A stretch of DNA of 36,084 nucleotides, taken from assembly GCA_902803285.1 (NCBI GenBank), contig CADCPC010000019.1, positions 1 through 36,084 of the forward strand, given 5' to 3'. The DNA is from an uncultured Erysipelotrichaceae bacterium (GTDB lineage: Bacteria; Bacillota_I; Bacilli_A; RFN20; CAG-826). A program made the translations under genes and the position numbers. The notes beneath the pieces were generated by a model. The model did no database searches, was not told the origin of the DNA, and worked only from the letters and a program-made list of their open reading frames with translations. Below, piece after piece: positions 27,533 to 35,484 of this stretch (positions within the stretch are counted from its first letter, which is position 1; every line of letters begins with the position of its first letter).

Positions 27533-27553
27533 AGAGGTTAAAAGCCTCTTTTT
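27533..27553 (+). terminator. Rho-independent terminator of the SipW cluster
   Basis: AGAGG (27533-27537) pairs with CCTCT (27545-27549) across a seven-base loop and runs into a T tract ending at 27553. The stem is short but the position, 20 bases after a stop codon and before a strong promoter, supports it. Confidence 0.65.
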
Positions 27554-27583
27554 AATTATGCATTTTCAAATAAATATATTTGA

Positions 27584-27612
27584 TTGATAACAATTGTAAT
27601 TAAGCATATAAT
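27584..27612 (+). promoter_or_regulatory. Strong sigma-A promoter with a palindrome over the -35 box
   Basis: TTGATA (27584-27589), a 17-base spacer and a perfect TATAAT (27607-27612). The block 27584-27603 is an imperfect palindrome around the perfect core ACAATTGT (27590-27597 extended by matching AT and TT/AA steps, 16 of 20 positions symmetric). A regulator could bind there and cover the -35 box. The ribosome-binding site TAGGAGGG of the next gene follows at 27655-27662. Confidence 0.75.
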
Positions 27613-27669
27613 TCTTGTATAAAGAAAAGTTTCGGCTTTTATATGTTAATTTCGTAGGAGGGATTTAGT

Positions 27670-29130
27670 ATGAAAAAATCCTTTAAATTAATTGTTGCTA
27701 CAATTTTTGCTTCTTTATCTGTTGGTGCTGCTGTTGGCGCAATAGTTTCTAAATCTGATGTAAAAGATTACGAAGCTGCTCTTGCTGGCGATACTTGGTA
27801 TTATCTTGGCAAAAATGGTCATAAAAACGCTACAGATTGGAGTTGGGCAACAGGTGACTACACAATCGAACAAGGTGTAAAGGCTATTTGGACGATTAGA
27901 CGTTCGGAAGCCTTTAAAGTTGCTAGTAAAGCAGATTGGAGCGGTATTAACCTTGGCTATTCCAATTTGAGTGGCACAGATTATACCACTTATTTTGAAT
28001 CTGATGGCGATGGTAATATTGTTTGTAAAGCCTCTGGTGTTTTTACTGTAAATGTTGCAAGCACATCAAGTATTGTAATTGAGCCAGTTTCTGCATCTGA
28101 TGTTTCTTCAAGCGGAAAAATTTATCGCTTTACCAATAATTTGAATTGGAGCAAAGTTTATGTTCATGCTTGGGGAAGCAGCGATGAAACAAATAACACT
28201 GAATGGGATAAAAATATCGAGTTAACCCATTTTAGCTATAATGAAAACGGTGAAAAAGTTTATTATTTCTTCACTCATGTCACAGATTACTCATCATTAA
28301 TCTTCAGAAATGGTTCAGATGGAAACGCAAATCAAACTGTAGATATTTCATTGTCATATGGTGATGTTGCATGGTTTTGTGAAGGCACTTATGACAGTAA
28401 GCAAAATGTTACAGCTTGGACACCTGGCAATCATGATTACTATTTCTATGATTATGAAAACGCCTATAACTGGGATGTAAGAGTTTACGCTTGGTCTAGC
28501 AATGGCGGATTCCCATCAAACGCATCTTATGCTGAAGCACCAGCAATCTCTGCAGCAGCAAATTCAAGTGGTAGAGTTTATTACTTCTCATTGCCTTGTG
28601 AATATGACTATGTCATATTTAAAAACGCAGATGATTCTGTTAAATCCGCTGATATAGCAATTCACACATATGCTGGTAAAGCTTTTGTTAGATGGAGCTC
28701 ATCTTCTACCGATAATAAGACATACGAATCTACGATGGCTCATGACTGGGTTAATAACACCATGCATTTATGGGATTATGATCCTAATCACGACGATAGT
28801 GAAGGCACAAATGCATGCTATGGAACAACTGGTAAAGATGGTTATTATGCTTATGCGAAATCATGTTATAGCGCATTTAATTCGACCATTAAATCTGATA
28901 TAGCGGCAGAAACCAACTATGGTTTAGCTTATGCAAGATTGCAAGCTTGGGCTACTGCATGTGGAGACACCGTTTCTTCTAGTGATAATGTCATTAGCTT
29001 CTCCAGAATTAATACATTTGTGGGCTTGGGCAGTGAATCAAACGACGTGATGATAATTGCTATTATAGTTTCCGTCATAACATTAACAGCGGTTGCAGGT
29101 TTCTTCTTCTTTAAAAAGAAAAGAGCGTAA
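27670..29130 (+). CDS. Membrane-anchored surface protein with two CBM26-like modules
   Basis: Surface protein of 486 residues. A signal peptide (KKSFK, hydrophobic core, VGAIVS; mature protein probably from about residue 33-38) is followed by a first beta-module (about 40-135, DTWYYLGKNG), a CBM26-like module (about 148-245; NWSKVYVHAWG, LIFRNG, NQTVDISL) and a second one (about 252-345; NWDVRVYAWSSNGG, YVIFKNADDS). A Cys- and Tyr-containing region (about 370-440; ACYGTTGKDGYYAYAKS) of unknown type precedes a C-terminal membrane helix (459-478) ending FFFFKKKRA. There is no LPXTG motif, so anchoring is by the helix or by an unrecognised sorting signal. It has its own strong promoter and terminator. 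It could tether starch, or the SipW-processed proteins, to the membrane. Confidence 0.82.
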   Translation: MKKSFKLIVATIFASLSVGAAVGAIVSKSDVKDYEAALAGDTWYYLGKNGHKNATDWSWATGDYTIEQGVKAIWTIRRSEAFKVASKADWSGINLGYSNLSGTDYTTYFESDGDGNIVCKASGVFTVNVASTSSIVIEPVSASDVSSSGKIYRFTNNLNWSKVYVHAWGSSDETNNTEWDKNIELTHFSYNENGEKVYYFFTHVTDYSSLIFRNGSDGNANQTVDISLSYGDVAWFCEGTYDSKQNVTAWTPGNHDYYFYDYENAYNWDVRVYAWSSNGGFPSNASYAEAPAISAAANSSGRVYYFSLPCEYDYVIFKNADDSVKSADIAIHTYAGKAFVRWSSSSTDNKTYESTMAHDWVNNTMHLWDYDPNHDDSEGTNACYGTTGKDGYYAYAKSCYSAFNSTIKSDIAAETNYGLAYARLQAWATACGDTVSSSDNVISFSRINTFVGLGSESNDVMIIAIIVSVITLTAVAGFFFFKKKRA

Positions 29131-29148
29131 TTCAAATATCAATAATTA

Positions 29149-29176
29149 AGCGGGTCATCGATCCGCTTTTATTTTG
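29149..29176 (+). terminator. Rho-independent terminator
   Basis: AGCGGGT (29149-29155) pairs with ATCCGCT (29161-29167), seven base pairs with one G-T and a five-base loop, followed by TTTATTTTG. It ends the single-gene unit at 27670. Confidence 0.8.
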
Positions 29177-29189
29177 TCCCATTTAATAT

Positions 29190-29207
29190 ACTTATCTATT
29201 GATAAGT
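29190..29207. promoter_or_regulatory. Inverted repeat overlapping the malQ -35 box (candidate operator)
   Basis: ACTTATC and GATAAGT are perfect complements separated by TATT. The right arm overlaps the -35 hexamer TTGATA at 29199-29204. The half-site GATAA also occurs in the palindrome at 22333-22352, so one regulator might bind both, but this is inference. Confidence 0.5.
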
Positions 29208-29227
29208 GTGGTTGGTTGGTTTATTAT
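29199..29227 (+). promoter_or_regulatory. Candidate sigma-A promoter of malQ
   Basis: TTGATA (29199-29204) and TATTAT (29222-29227) with exactly 17 bases between, four and five matches to the consensus hexamers. It lies between the terminator and the malQ start, about 30 bases before the start codon. Confidence 0.65.
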
Positions 29228-29258
29228 GAAAATAAGCTAATATTTGAGGTAATTAAAT

Positions 29259-30689
29259 ATGAATAAAAAATTAGGCATTCTTCTTGCTGTTTCCTCGTTG
29301 CCTGGAAACCATGGAATTGGTGATTTTGGTGAGTCTTGTTTCAAGTTTATTGATTGGTTAAAAGAAAACCATTATCAATATTGGCAAGTTTTGCCTCTCA
29401 ATCCTCTAGGACCTGGATATTCTCCATACATGTCATCTTGTTCTAATGCTTTGGAATATAGATACATTTCCCTAGACTTATTAGCGAAAGACAAACTAAT
29501 CAAGAAAGTTCCTGCTTTCCAAAAAGATAGTGAAGCAGTTAATTTCTATGAAGTTGGTGAATATAAGAAAAAATATCTTTACCAAGCATATAAGAAGTTT
29601 ATTAAGTTACATCCTGAAACATTACATAAGTTTAAATTCCGTCAATCTTGGGTATCTAAATATGCGACATTTGAAGTATTCAAGTGGCATAACGATAATG
29701 TGATGTGGTGTGATTGGAGAAGTGAAGATAGAGACTATTTCTTAACTCATAATAATCCTCCAAAGCACTTAATGGATGAAGTTAACTTTGTTATCTTTCT
29801 TCAATATATTGCTCTAAAACAGTGGAAACGTGTTATGAGCTATGCTAAGAAGAAAGGTATCAAACTTATTTGTGATATGCCTTTCTATGTTGGTTTTGAT
29901 GGAGTGGAATGCTGGTTAAATAGAGATCAGTTCTCTATCGGACCTGATAACCGTTTATTTGAAGTTGGTGGAGTTGGACCAGATGCCTTCTCTGATGTTG
30001 GACAACTTTGGGGAACTCCAATTTATAACTTTGAAAGAATGAAACAAGATGGTTACAAATTACTAGTAGACCGTATTGGTTATTTAATGAACTTATGTGA
30101 TTTATTAAGAATTGACCATTTTAGAGCGTTTGATACATATTACGTCATTCCTGCAAGCGAAGAAACCGCTCGTAATGGTGTATGGAAACTTGGCCCAGGA
30201 ACTGATTTCTTTGATAAGTTATATGAGAAATATCCTTCTATTAACTTAATCGCTGAAGATTTAGGCGATTTAAGACCAGAAGTATTAGAACTTAGAGATC
30301 ATTATAATCTTCCAGGAATGTTCATCTCTGAATTCACAATCTTTGATTTAAATAACTTATCTACTGATAGACAAATTGTTTATCCTGGCACTCATGATAA
30401 CGAAACATTATATGGATGGTATTTGAATCTCTCTAAAGATAATATCGAATTCATTATGAAGAGACTTAATGTTAAGGACGAATCAAAACTATACGATGAG
30501 ATAGTTAAATACATCTTCACAATTCCTTCACTAATGACCATCTTCCAATTACAAGATGTCTTAAAACTTGATAACAAGGCGAGAATGAATTATCCAGGAA
30601 CAGTAGGAGCTCCTAACTGGATGTGGAAGCTCAAAGACTTCTCGTTTACTAAGCACATAAAATATCCTAAAAATAACTGGTTTAAATAA
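29259..30689 (+). CDS. malQ: 4-alpha-glucanotransferase (amylomaltase), GH77
   Basis: Cytosolic disproportionating enzyme that moves maltosyl and longer glucan units between maltodextrins, producing glucose and longer chains for the phosphorylase. 476 residues, near the usual length of the short bacterial form (about 500). The N-terminus is typical (GILLAVSSLPGNHGIGDFG, then WQVLPLNPLGPGYSPYMS). Catalytic residues: nucleophile Asp286 in RIDHFRAF, general acid Glu333 in IAEDLGDL, and Asp380 in YPGTHDNET. TGAGGT lies upstream of the start. It has its own promoter and is followed by glgB after 56 bases. A 12-base-pair inverted repeat overlaps its last codons and stop. Confidence 0.96.
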   Translation: MNKKLGILLAVSSLPGNHGIGDFGESCFKFIDWLKENHYQYWQVLPLNPLGPGYSPYMSSCSNALEYRYISLDLLAKDKLIKKVPAFQKDSEAVNFYEVGEYKKKYLYQAYKKFIKLHPETLHKFKFRQSWVSKYATFEVFKWHNDNVMWCDWRSEDRDYFLTHNNPPKHLMDEVNFVIFLQYIALKQWKRVMSYAKKKGIKLICDMPFYVGFDGVECWLNRDQFSIGPDNRLFEVGGVGPDAFSDVGQLWGTPIYNFERMKQDGYKLLVDRIGYLMNLCDLLRIDHFRAFDTYYVIPASEETARNGVWKLGPGTDFFDKLYEKYPSINLIAEDLGDLRPEVLELRDHYNLPGMFISEFTIFDLNNLSTDRQIVYPGTHDNETLYGWYLNLSKDNIEFIMKRLNVKDESKLYDEIVKYIFTIPSLMTIFQLQDVLKLDNKARMNYPGTVGAPNWMWKLKDFSFTKHIKYPKNNWFK

Positions 30690-30699
30690 ACTAGTTATT
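30672..30699. repeat. Long inverted repeat across the malQ stop codon
   Basis: Bases 30672-30683 pair with 30688-30699 over 12 positions (one G-T) around the loop AAAT, covering the last malQ codons and its stop. In RNA this is a stable hairpin but lacks a T run, so it is more likely a 3' stabiliser or a weak terminator. Its right edge touches the -35 box of the glgB promoter. Confidence 0.7.
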
Positions 30700-30727
30700 G
30701 TGAATAATTTATTCAAGTCTATATAAT
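30698..30727 (+). promoter_or_regulatory. Candidate glgB promoter
   Basis: TTGTGA (30698-30703) and a perfect TATAAT (30722-30727) with 18 bases between. The spacer holds the perfect inverted repeat at 30701-30715. AAGGAG before the glgB start follows shortly after, giving a short leader. Confidence 0.6.
30701..30715. promoter_or_regulatory. Perfect inverted repeat in the glgB promoter spacer (candidate operator)
   Basis: TGAATAA and TTATTCA are exact complements around a single T. The site sits between the -35 and -10 boxes, an ideal place for a repressor to block RNA polymerase. No regulator gene is seen nearby. Confidence 0.5.
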
Positions 30728-30745
30728 ATACAAGGAGTTTATATT

Positions 30746-32563
30746 ATGGCATTTGGAACTGTTTACGATTACTTAATGGGTCAATGCACTGATGCATACC
30801 ATTATTTTGGCGCTCATTTTGTAAAACAAAATAATCAAAGTGGAGTTGTATTTAGATTATACGCTCCTATGGCCAATGACGTTTCTGTTATTGGTGATTT
30901 TAATAACTGGGATGTCGGTGCTCACAAGATGAATAAGATTGATGATTCTGGAGTTTGGGAAGTGTTTATTCCTGGACTATACAATTATCAGTCCTATAAA
31001 TATCACTTCAAAAATGCGAGAGGACAATATGTTGATAAAATTGACCCTTTTGCCTTTTTCTGTGAAATTGCTCCTAATACATGTTCTAGACTCTTTGATA
31101 TCGAAAACTTTGCATGGCACGATAAAAAGCATTTAAAGAATCGTGACCGTAACTACGATAAACCAATGTCAATTTATGAAATGCACATTGGTAGTTGGCT
31201 CAAAAGAGATAGATTTTCTTCTTATGAAGAAGTCGCTGATGAATTAATTCCTTATATCAAAGGAATGGGATTCACTCATATCGAATTAATGCCTATCATG
31301 GCTCACCCATTTGTGGGTAGCTGGGGATATCAAGCAACAGGATTCTACTCTGTTGATCCTAGATACGGTAATCCATTCCAATTAATGTCATTTGTTGATA
31401 GATGTCATAAAGAAGGCATTGGAGTTATTTTTGACTTTGCTCCCGTTCATTTTGCTACTGACCCTTGGGCATTAGCGGAATATGATGGTAGCTGTTTATT
31501 CGAATATTCTAATGAACACCGTGTCTCTCAATGGGGTTCTTTGCAATTTGATTTAGGCAAAGATCCAGTTAGAAGTTTCTTAATGAGTGCAATCCATTTC
31601 TATATCGATTATTTCCATGCCGATGGAATTAGAATTGACGCAGTTAGTAATATCTTATTCTGGAATGGTAATAAGAACGATGGTGCTAATGATGGGGCTA
31701 TCGAATTTATTAAAAGACTTAACGGCAAGATTCATTACCTCCATAACGATGTCATGATGATTGCAGAAGATAGCAGTGATTTCCCTGGAGTTACCAAATC
31801 TACTGAATCTGGCGGTTTAGGATTTGACTACAAATGGGATTTAGGCTGGATGAATGATACCTTAAAGTATTATGCAGACGACCCAATTTATAAGAAATAT
31901 GACCATAACAAACTAACTTTCTCTATGGCTTATTTCTATAGCGATAATTTCCTACTTCCTTTCTCTCACGACGAAGTCGTCCACGGCAAAGGAACTCTTT
32001 TAAATAAGATGTGGGGAGATTATTATCAAAAATTTGCCTTCTTACGTAATTTGATTTCTTATCAATTCGCCCATCCAGGCAAAAAACTTAACTTCATGGG
32101 TAACGAATTTGCAAGTTTTGATGAATGGAATGAAAATAAATCATTACCATGGAATTTAAAGCAATTCCCTGCCCATGATTCAATCTGTCGTTTATATCAC
32201 GATTTAAACCTTATTTATCAAAATCATAAGGCAATGTATTATCAAGAATATAATCCTGAAAGATACAAATGGTTAATCGTTGACAATAAAAATGATTCTG
32301 TTTTCGCTTTCACTCGTAGAGTGGATGATGAAGTATTGATCTTTGTTTTCAATATGACACCTAACTACTATGAGAACTTTGGCATTCCAGTGGAAGTTGA
32401 AGGTGAATATACAGAAATCTTTAATAGTGATAAAGACATTTATGGTGGCGCAAATCAATATAATGGTTTGCCTGTCGGCAGCTTTGGTGGCTTTGTCACA
32501 ATTAAATTAGCCTCTATGGGAGCGTTAATTTTAAAACTCACAAAAAAAGCAAATATTAAGTAA
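30746..32563 (+). CDS. glgB: 1,4-alpha-glucan branching enzyme, GH13
   Basis: Cytosolic enzyme that cuts alpha-1,4 chains and re-attaches them as alpha-1,6 branches to build glycogen. 605 residues, within the range of the shorter Firmicutes form (E. coli GlgB is longer). CBM48 covers about residues 25-110 (VVFRLYAPMANDVSVIGDFNN). The barrel shows SWGYQATGFYSVDPRYG, DFAPVHFATD (first conserved region), GIRIDAVSNIL with nucleophile Asp298, MIAEDSS with general acid Glu341 and LPFSHDEVVHGKG with Asp409. AAGGAG lies 10 bases before the ATG. The phosphorylase gene follows after 11 bases, so these two are co-transcribed: one builds the branched store, the other mobilises it. No glgC or glgA is in the window. 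Confidence 0.96.
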   Translation: MAFGTVYDYLMGQCTDAYHYFGAHFVKQNNQSGVVFRLYAPMANDVSVIGDFNNWDVGAHKMNKIDDSGVWEVFIPGLYNYQSYKYHFKNARGQYVDKIDPFAFFCEIAPNTCSRLFDIENFAWHDKKHLKNRDRNYDKPMSIYEMHIGSWLKRDRFSSYEEVADELIPYIKGMGFTHIELMPIMAHPFVGSWGYQATGFYSVDPRYGNPFQLMSFVDRCHKEGIGVIFDFAPVHFATDPWALAEYDGSCLFEYSNEHRVSQWGSLQFDLGKDPVRSFLMSAIHFYIDYFHADGIRIDAVSNILFWNGNKNDGANDGAIEFIKRLNGKIHYLHNDVMMIAEDSSDFPGVTKSTESGGLGFDYKWDLGWMNDTLKYYADDPIYKKYDHNKLTFSMAYFYSDNFLLPFSHDEVVHGKGTLLNKMWGDYYQKFAFLRNLISYQFAHPGKKLNFMGNEFASFDEWNENKSLPWNLKQFPAHDSICRLYHDLNLIYQNHKAMYYQEYNPERYKWLIVDNKNDSVFAFTRRVDDEVLIFVFNMTPNYYENFGIPVEVEGEYTEIFNSDKDIYGGANQYNGLPVGSFGGFVTIKLASMGALILKLTKKANIK

Positions 32564-32574
32564 AGGGGTATTTT

Positions 32575-34980
32575 ATGTTTACTTCAAAAGCAAATTTTAA
32601 AAAAGAATTTACTGCTCGACTCCTAGAAAGATTTGGTGTCGATGTTTCTAACAGCCATCCAATTGAACAATACACAATTCTTGGGGAAATGGTTAGAGAC
32701 TATGCAAACAAAGACTTATTCAAAACTCATGAAGAAAGTACCGCAAAAGGTAAGAGAACTTTAATCTATTTCTCAATGGAGTTCTTAATTGGCCGTTTGC
32801 TCAATAACAACATGCAAAATTTAGGTATCTTTGATGTAATTAAAGATGGCTTAAATGATTTAGGAATTGATATTAATCAACTAGAAGATGAAGAAAGCGA
32901 CGCTGGACTTGGTAATGGTGGTCTAGGTAGATTAGCGGCTTGCTTCTTAGATTCTATTGCTTCATTAGGCTATATTGGACATGGTAACTGTATTAGATAT
33001 CAATATGGTTTCTTCCGTCAAAAGATTGCTGATGGCAAGCAAAACGAATTACCAGATCAATGGTTAGTTAACGGTAACGTTTGGGAGACCAGAAGAGCCA
33101 AATACGCAGTGGAAGTTAAATTCTATGGACATCCTGAAAGCTATCAAAAGAAAGATGGAACATACGGCATTAAAACTGCTAATGCAGTTTCCGTTAGAGC
33201 GGTTCCGTATGATATGCCAGTCATCGGTTATAAAAACCATGTTACCAACGTATTAAGACTTTGGAACGCTGAACCTACTAACCACACTCTTCCAAAGAAT
33301 GTGCCTTTCAAAGAATACTGTGCAACAATTGAAGAATTATGCCACGGCTTATATCCAGATGATTCTACAGAAGCAGGACGTATCTTAAGACTTAGACAAC
33401 AATATTTCTTAGTTTCTGCTGGTTTACAAAACGCATTGCAATCATATTATAGACATCACAATACCTTAAAAGGTATTCATAACGAATATGTCTTCCAATT
33501 AAATGACACTCACCCAATTTTAGCTATTCCTGAAATGATGAGAATCATGCTTGATGAATATGATATGGAATGGGATGAAGCGTGGGAAGAAGTCACACAG
33601 TGTATGGCTTACACAAACCACACTGTTATGGTGGAAGCTCTTGAAAAGTGGCCAATCACTTATGTTCAAAACTTAATTCCGCGCTGCTTCATGATTATCG
33701 AAGAAATCAACCGTAGATTTAATATCGAAATGAACGCTGCTGGAATTCCAGAATATGATAGATATGCAATGAACATTATTAAAGATGGTCAAATTCATAT
33801 GACTAATCTTGCTATTTACACTGTTTTTAGTGTTAACGGTGTTGCTGCATTACATACCGAAATTCTTAAAACTAATACCTTCAAAGAATTCTATAAGTAC
33901 ATGCCAGAAAAGTTTAATAACAAAACTAATGGTGTCACTCATAGAAGATGGCTTGTTTACGCTAATCCAGAATTAACCAAACTCTTAGATAAGAAGATTG
34001 GTGATGGCTGGAAACTTGATATGATGCAAATTAAGAAATTTGAAAAATTTGCAGACGATCCAAAAGTGTTAACACAACTCGAACAAATCAAATTAGAAAA
34101 TAAAAAGAAATTAGCGGCTTATATTAAAGAGCATAATCACATTGATGTTGATATCAATTCTATCTTTGATGTTCAAATTAAACGTTTACACGCTTATAAG
34201 AGACAATTAATGAATGTATTCCACATTATTTATCTCTATCAAAGAATGAAGAATGATCCTAACTTCAGAATCTATCCAAGAACATTCATTTTTGGTGCTA
34301 AAGCAGCTCCAAGCTATGCTTATGCAAAGAAGATTATCGAATTAATCTTAGCGGTCGGTAATGTTGTCAATAATGATTCTGAAATCTCTAAATATCTCAA
34401 AGTTGTATTTATTGAAAACTACGGCGTTTCCTTAGCAGAACTCATTATCCCAGCAGCCGATGTCAGTGAACAAATTTCTACCGCTGGTAAAGAAGCTAGT
34501 GGTACTTCTAATATGAAATTCATGATGAATGGTGCAATTACATTGGGCACAATGGATGGCGCTAATGTCGAGATTGCTAAATATGCTGGAGAAGAAAACG
34601 AAGTCATCTTTGGCTTAAGAAATGAAGAAGTCGAAGAATACTACGCTAACGGCTCATATTCACCATGGGATGAATATAATAAAGACGACAGAATCAAGAA
34701 GATTATGGATTCTCTATTTGAAGGTGAGTGGGTTAACTACAAACCTGATAAATTCCGTATGATTTTTGATGAAATCATGAACCATAACGATCAATATTTC
34801 ATCCTCAAAGATTTGCCAAGTTATATCGAAGCTCAAGAAAAAATCCAAGAATTATACCAAGATAAAAAGAAATGGTATCATATGTCAGTTATGAATATCG
34901 CTAATAGTGGATATTTCACCTCTGATAGAACTATCGAAGCTTACGCAAAAGAGATTTGGAAATTAGAAAAGATTAAATAA
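32575..34980 (+). CDS. glgP: Glycogen/maltodextrin phosphorylase, GT35
   Basis: Cytosolic enzyme that releases glucose 1-phosphate from the non-reducing ends of glycogen or maltodextrin, using phosphate and pyridoxal phosphate. 801 residues, normal for the family. The PLP-binding lysine is Lys648 in EASGTSNMKFMMNGA. Other hallmarks are GNGGLGRLAACFLDS near residue 113, QLNDTHPILAIPEM, and RLHAYKRQLMN near residue 539. AAAGGGG lies before the ATG. With malQ and glgB it converts imported maltodextrins into glucose 1-phosphate or stored glycogen. It begins 11 bases after glgB and its stop is one base before the dUTPase start, so all lie on one transcript. Confidence 0.96.
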   Translation: MFTSKANFKKEFTARLLERFGVDVSNSHPIEQYTILGEMVRDYANKDLFKTHEESTAKGKRTLIYFSMEFLIGRLLNNNMQNLGIFDVIKDGLNDLGIDINQLEDEESDAGLGNGGLGRLAACFLDSIASLGYIGHGNCIRYQYGFFRQKIADGKQNELPDQWLVNGNVWETRRAKYAVEVKFYGHPESYQKKDGTYGIKTANAVSVRAVPYDMPVIGYKNHVTNVLRLWNAEPTNHTLPKNVPFKEYCATIEELCHGLYPDDSTEAGRILRLRQQYFLVSAGLQNALQSYYRHHNTLKGIHNEYVFQLNDTHPILAIPEMMRIMLDEYDMEWDEAWEEVTQCMAYTNHTVMVEALEKWPITYVQNLIPRCFMIIEEINRRFNIEMNAAGIPEYDRYAMNIIKDGQIHMTNLAIYTVFSVNGVAALHTEILKTNTFKEFYKYMPEKFNNKTNGVTHRRWLVYANPELTKLLDKKIGDGWKLDMMQIKKFEKFADDPKVLTQLEQIKLENKKKLAAYIKEHNHIDVDINSIFDVQIKRLHAYKRQLMNVFHIIYLYQRMKNDPNFRIYPRTFIFGAKAAPSYAYAKKIIELILAVGNVVNNDSEISKYLKVVFIENYGVSLAELIIPAADVSEQISTAGKEASGTSNMKFMMNGAITLGTMDGANVEIAKYAGEENEVIFGLRNEEVEEYYANGSYSPWDEYNKDDRIKKIMDSLFEGEWVNYKPDKFRMIFDEIMNHNDQYFILKDLPSYIEAQEKIQELYQDKKKWYHMSVMNIANSGYFTSDRTIEAYAKEIWKLEKIK

Positions 34981-34981
34981 T

Positions 34982-35473
34982 ATGCTTTGCGATTTAACAG
35001 ATTTATATATCAAACAAAAAGAGTTAGACGAAGAAATTGCAAAGAACCATAATATTTCTTATTCCTCTACGAGGAACAAAAGATTATTAGCTTTGCTTGT
35101 GGAACTTGGCGAATTCGCTAATACGACTAGAACATTTAAATTCTGGTCTAATAAAGGAATGGAAGATAAGGCGATTGTCTTAGACGAATTTGCTGATGGT
35201 CTACATTTCCTATTATCTTTAGGAATTGATCAAGGCTATATAGTAGACACTATAGAAGTGGAAGATGATGAATTATCTTTAACCGATAATCTAATTTCTA
35301 CTTACGAATTAGCGACAAATTTTTATAAAGAACAAACTCTTGTTAACTATCTTAGAATGTTTACTTCCTATTTAAGAGCGTTATTCAAAATAGGTTATAA
35401 ATGGGAAGAAGCAAAAAATGCATATTATCTAAAATGCAAAGAGAATCATGTTAGACAAGAAACTAACTATTAA
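34982..35473 (+). CDS. Dimeric dUTPase (MazG-like all-alpha type)
   Basis: Nucleotide housekeeping enzyme that hydrolyses dUTP to dUMP and pyrophosphate, keeping uracil out of DNA. 163 residues, all-alpha. The metal-binding pattern of the dimeric dUTPase family is clear: LLVELGEFANTTRTFKFWS (near residues 38-56) and then VLDEFADGLHFLLSLG. This fold is unrelated to the trimeric Dut family. It is translated almost directly from the glgP stop (one base gap), so it rides on the glycogen transcript. I see no functional link with starch metabolism. The related MazG-type NTP hydrolases are the alternative, but the TRTFKFWS and DGLHF motifs favour dUTPase. Confidence 0.85.
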   Translation: MLCDLTDLYIKQKELDEEIAKNHNISYSSTRNKRLLALLVELGEFANTTRTFKFWSNKGMEDKAIVLDEFADGLHFLLSLGIDQGYIVDTIEVEDDELSLTDNLISTYELATNFYKEQTLVNYLRMFTSYLRALFKIGYKWEEAKNAYYLKCKENHVRQETNY

Positions 35474-35484
35474 GGAGTATTAAT

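Noticed and set aside
27584-27603. Resemblance of this region to the E. coli lac operator (GATAACAATT)
   Set aside because: Only one half is similar, no LacI-type gene is in the window and the match is short; kept only as a generic palindrome.
31435-31465. Branching enzyme first conserved region DFAPVHFATD differing from the E. coli form
   Set aside because: From memory, Firmicutes branching enzymes often have DFVPVHF-like sequences, so this is ordinary family variation and the catalytic residues are intact.
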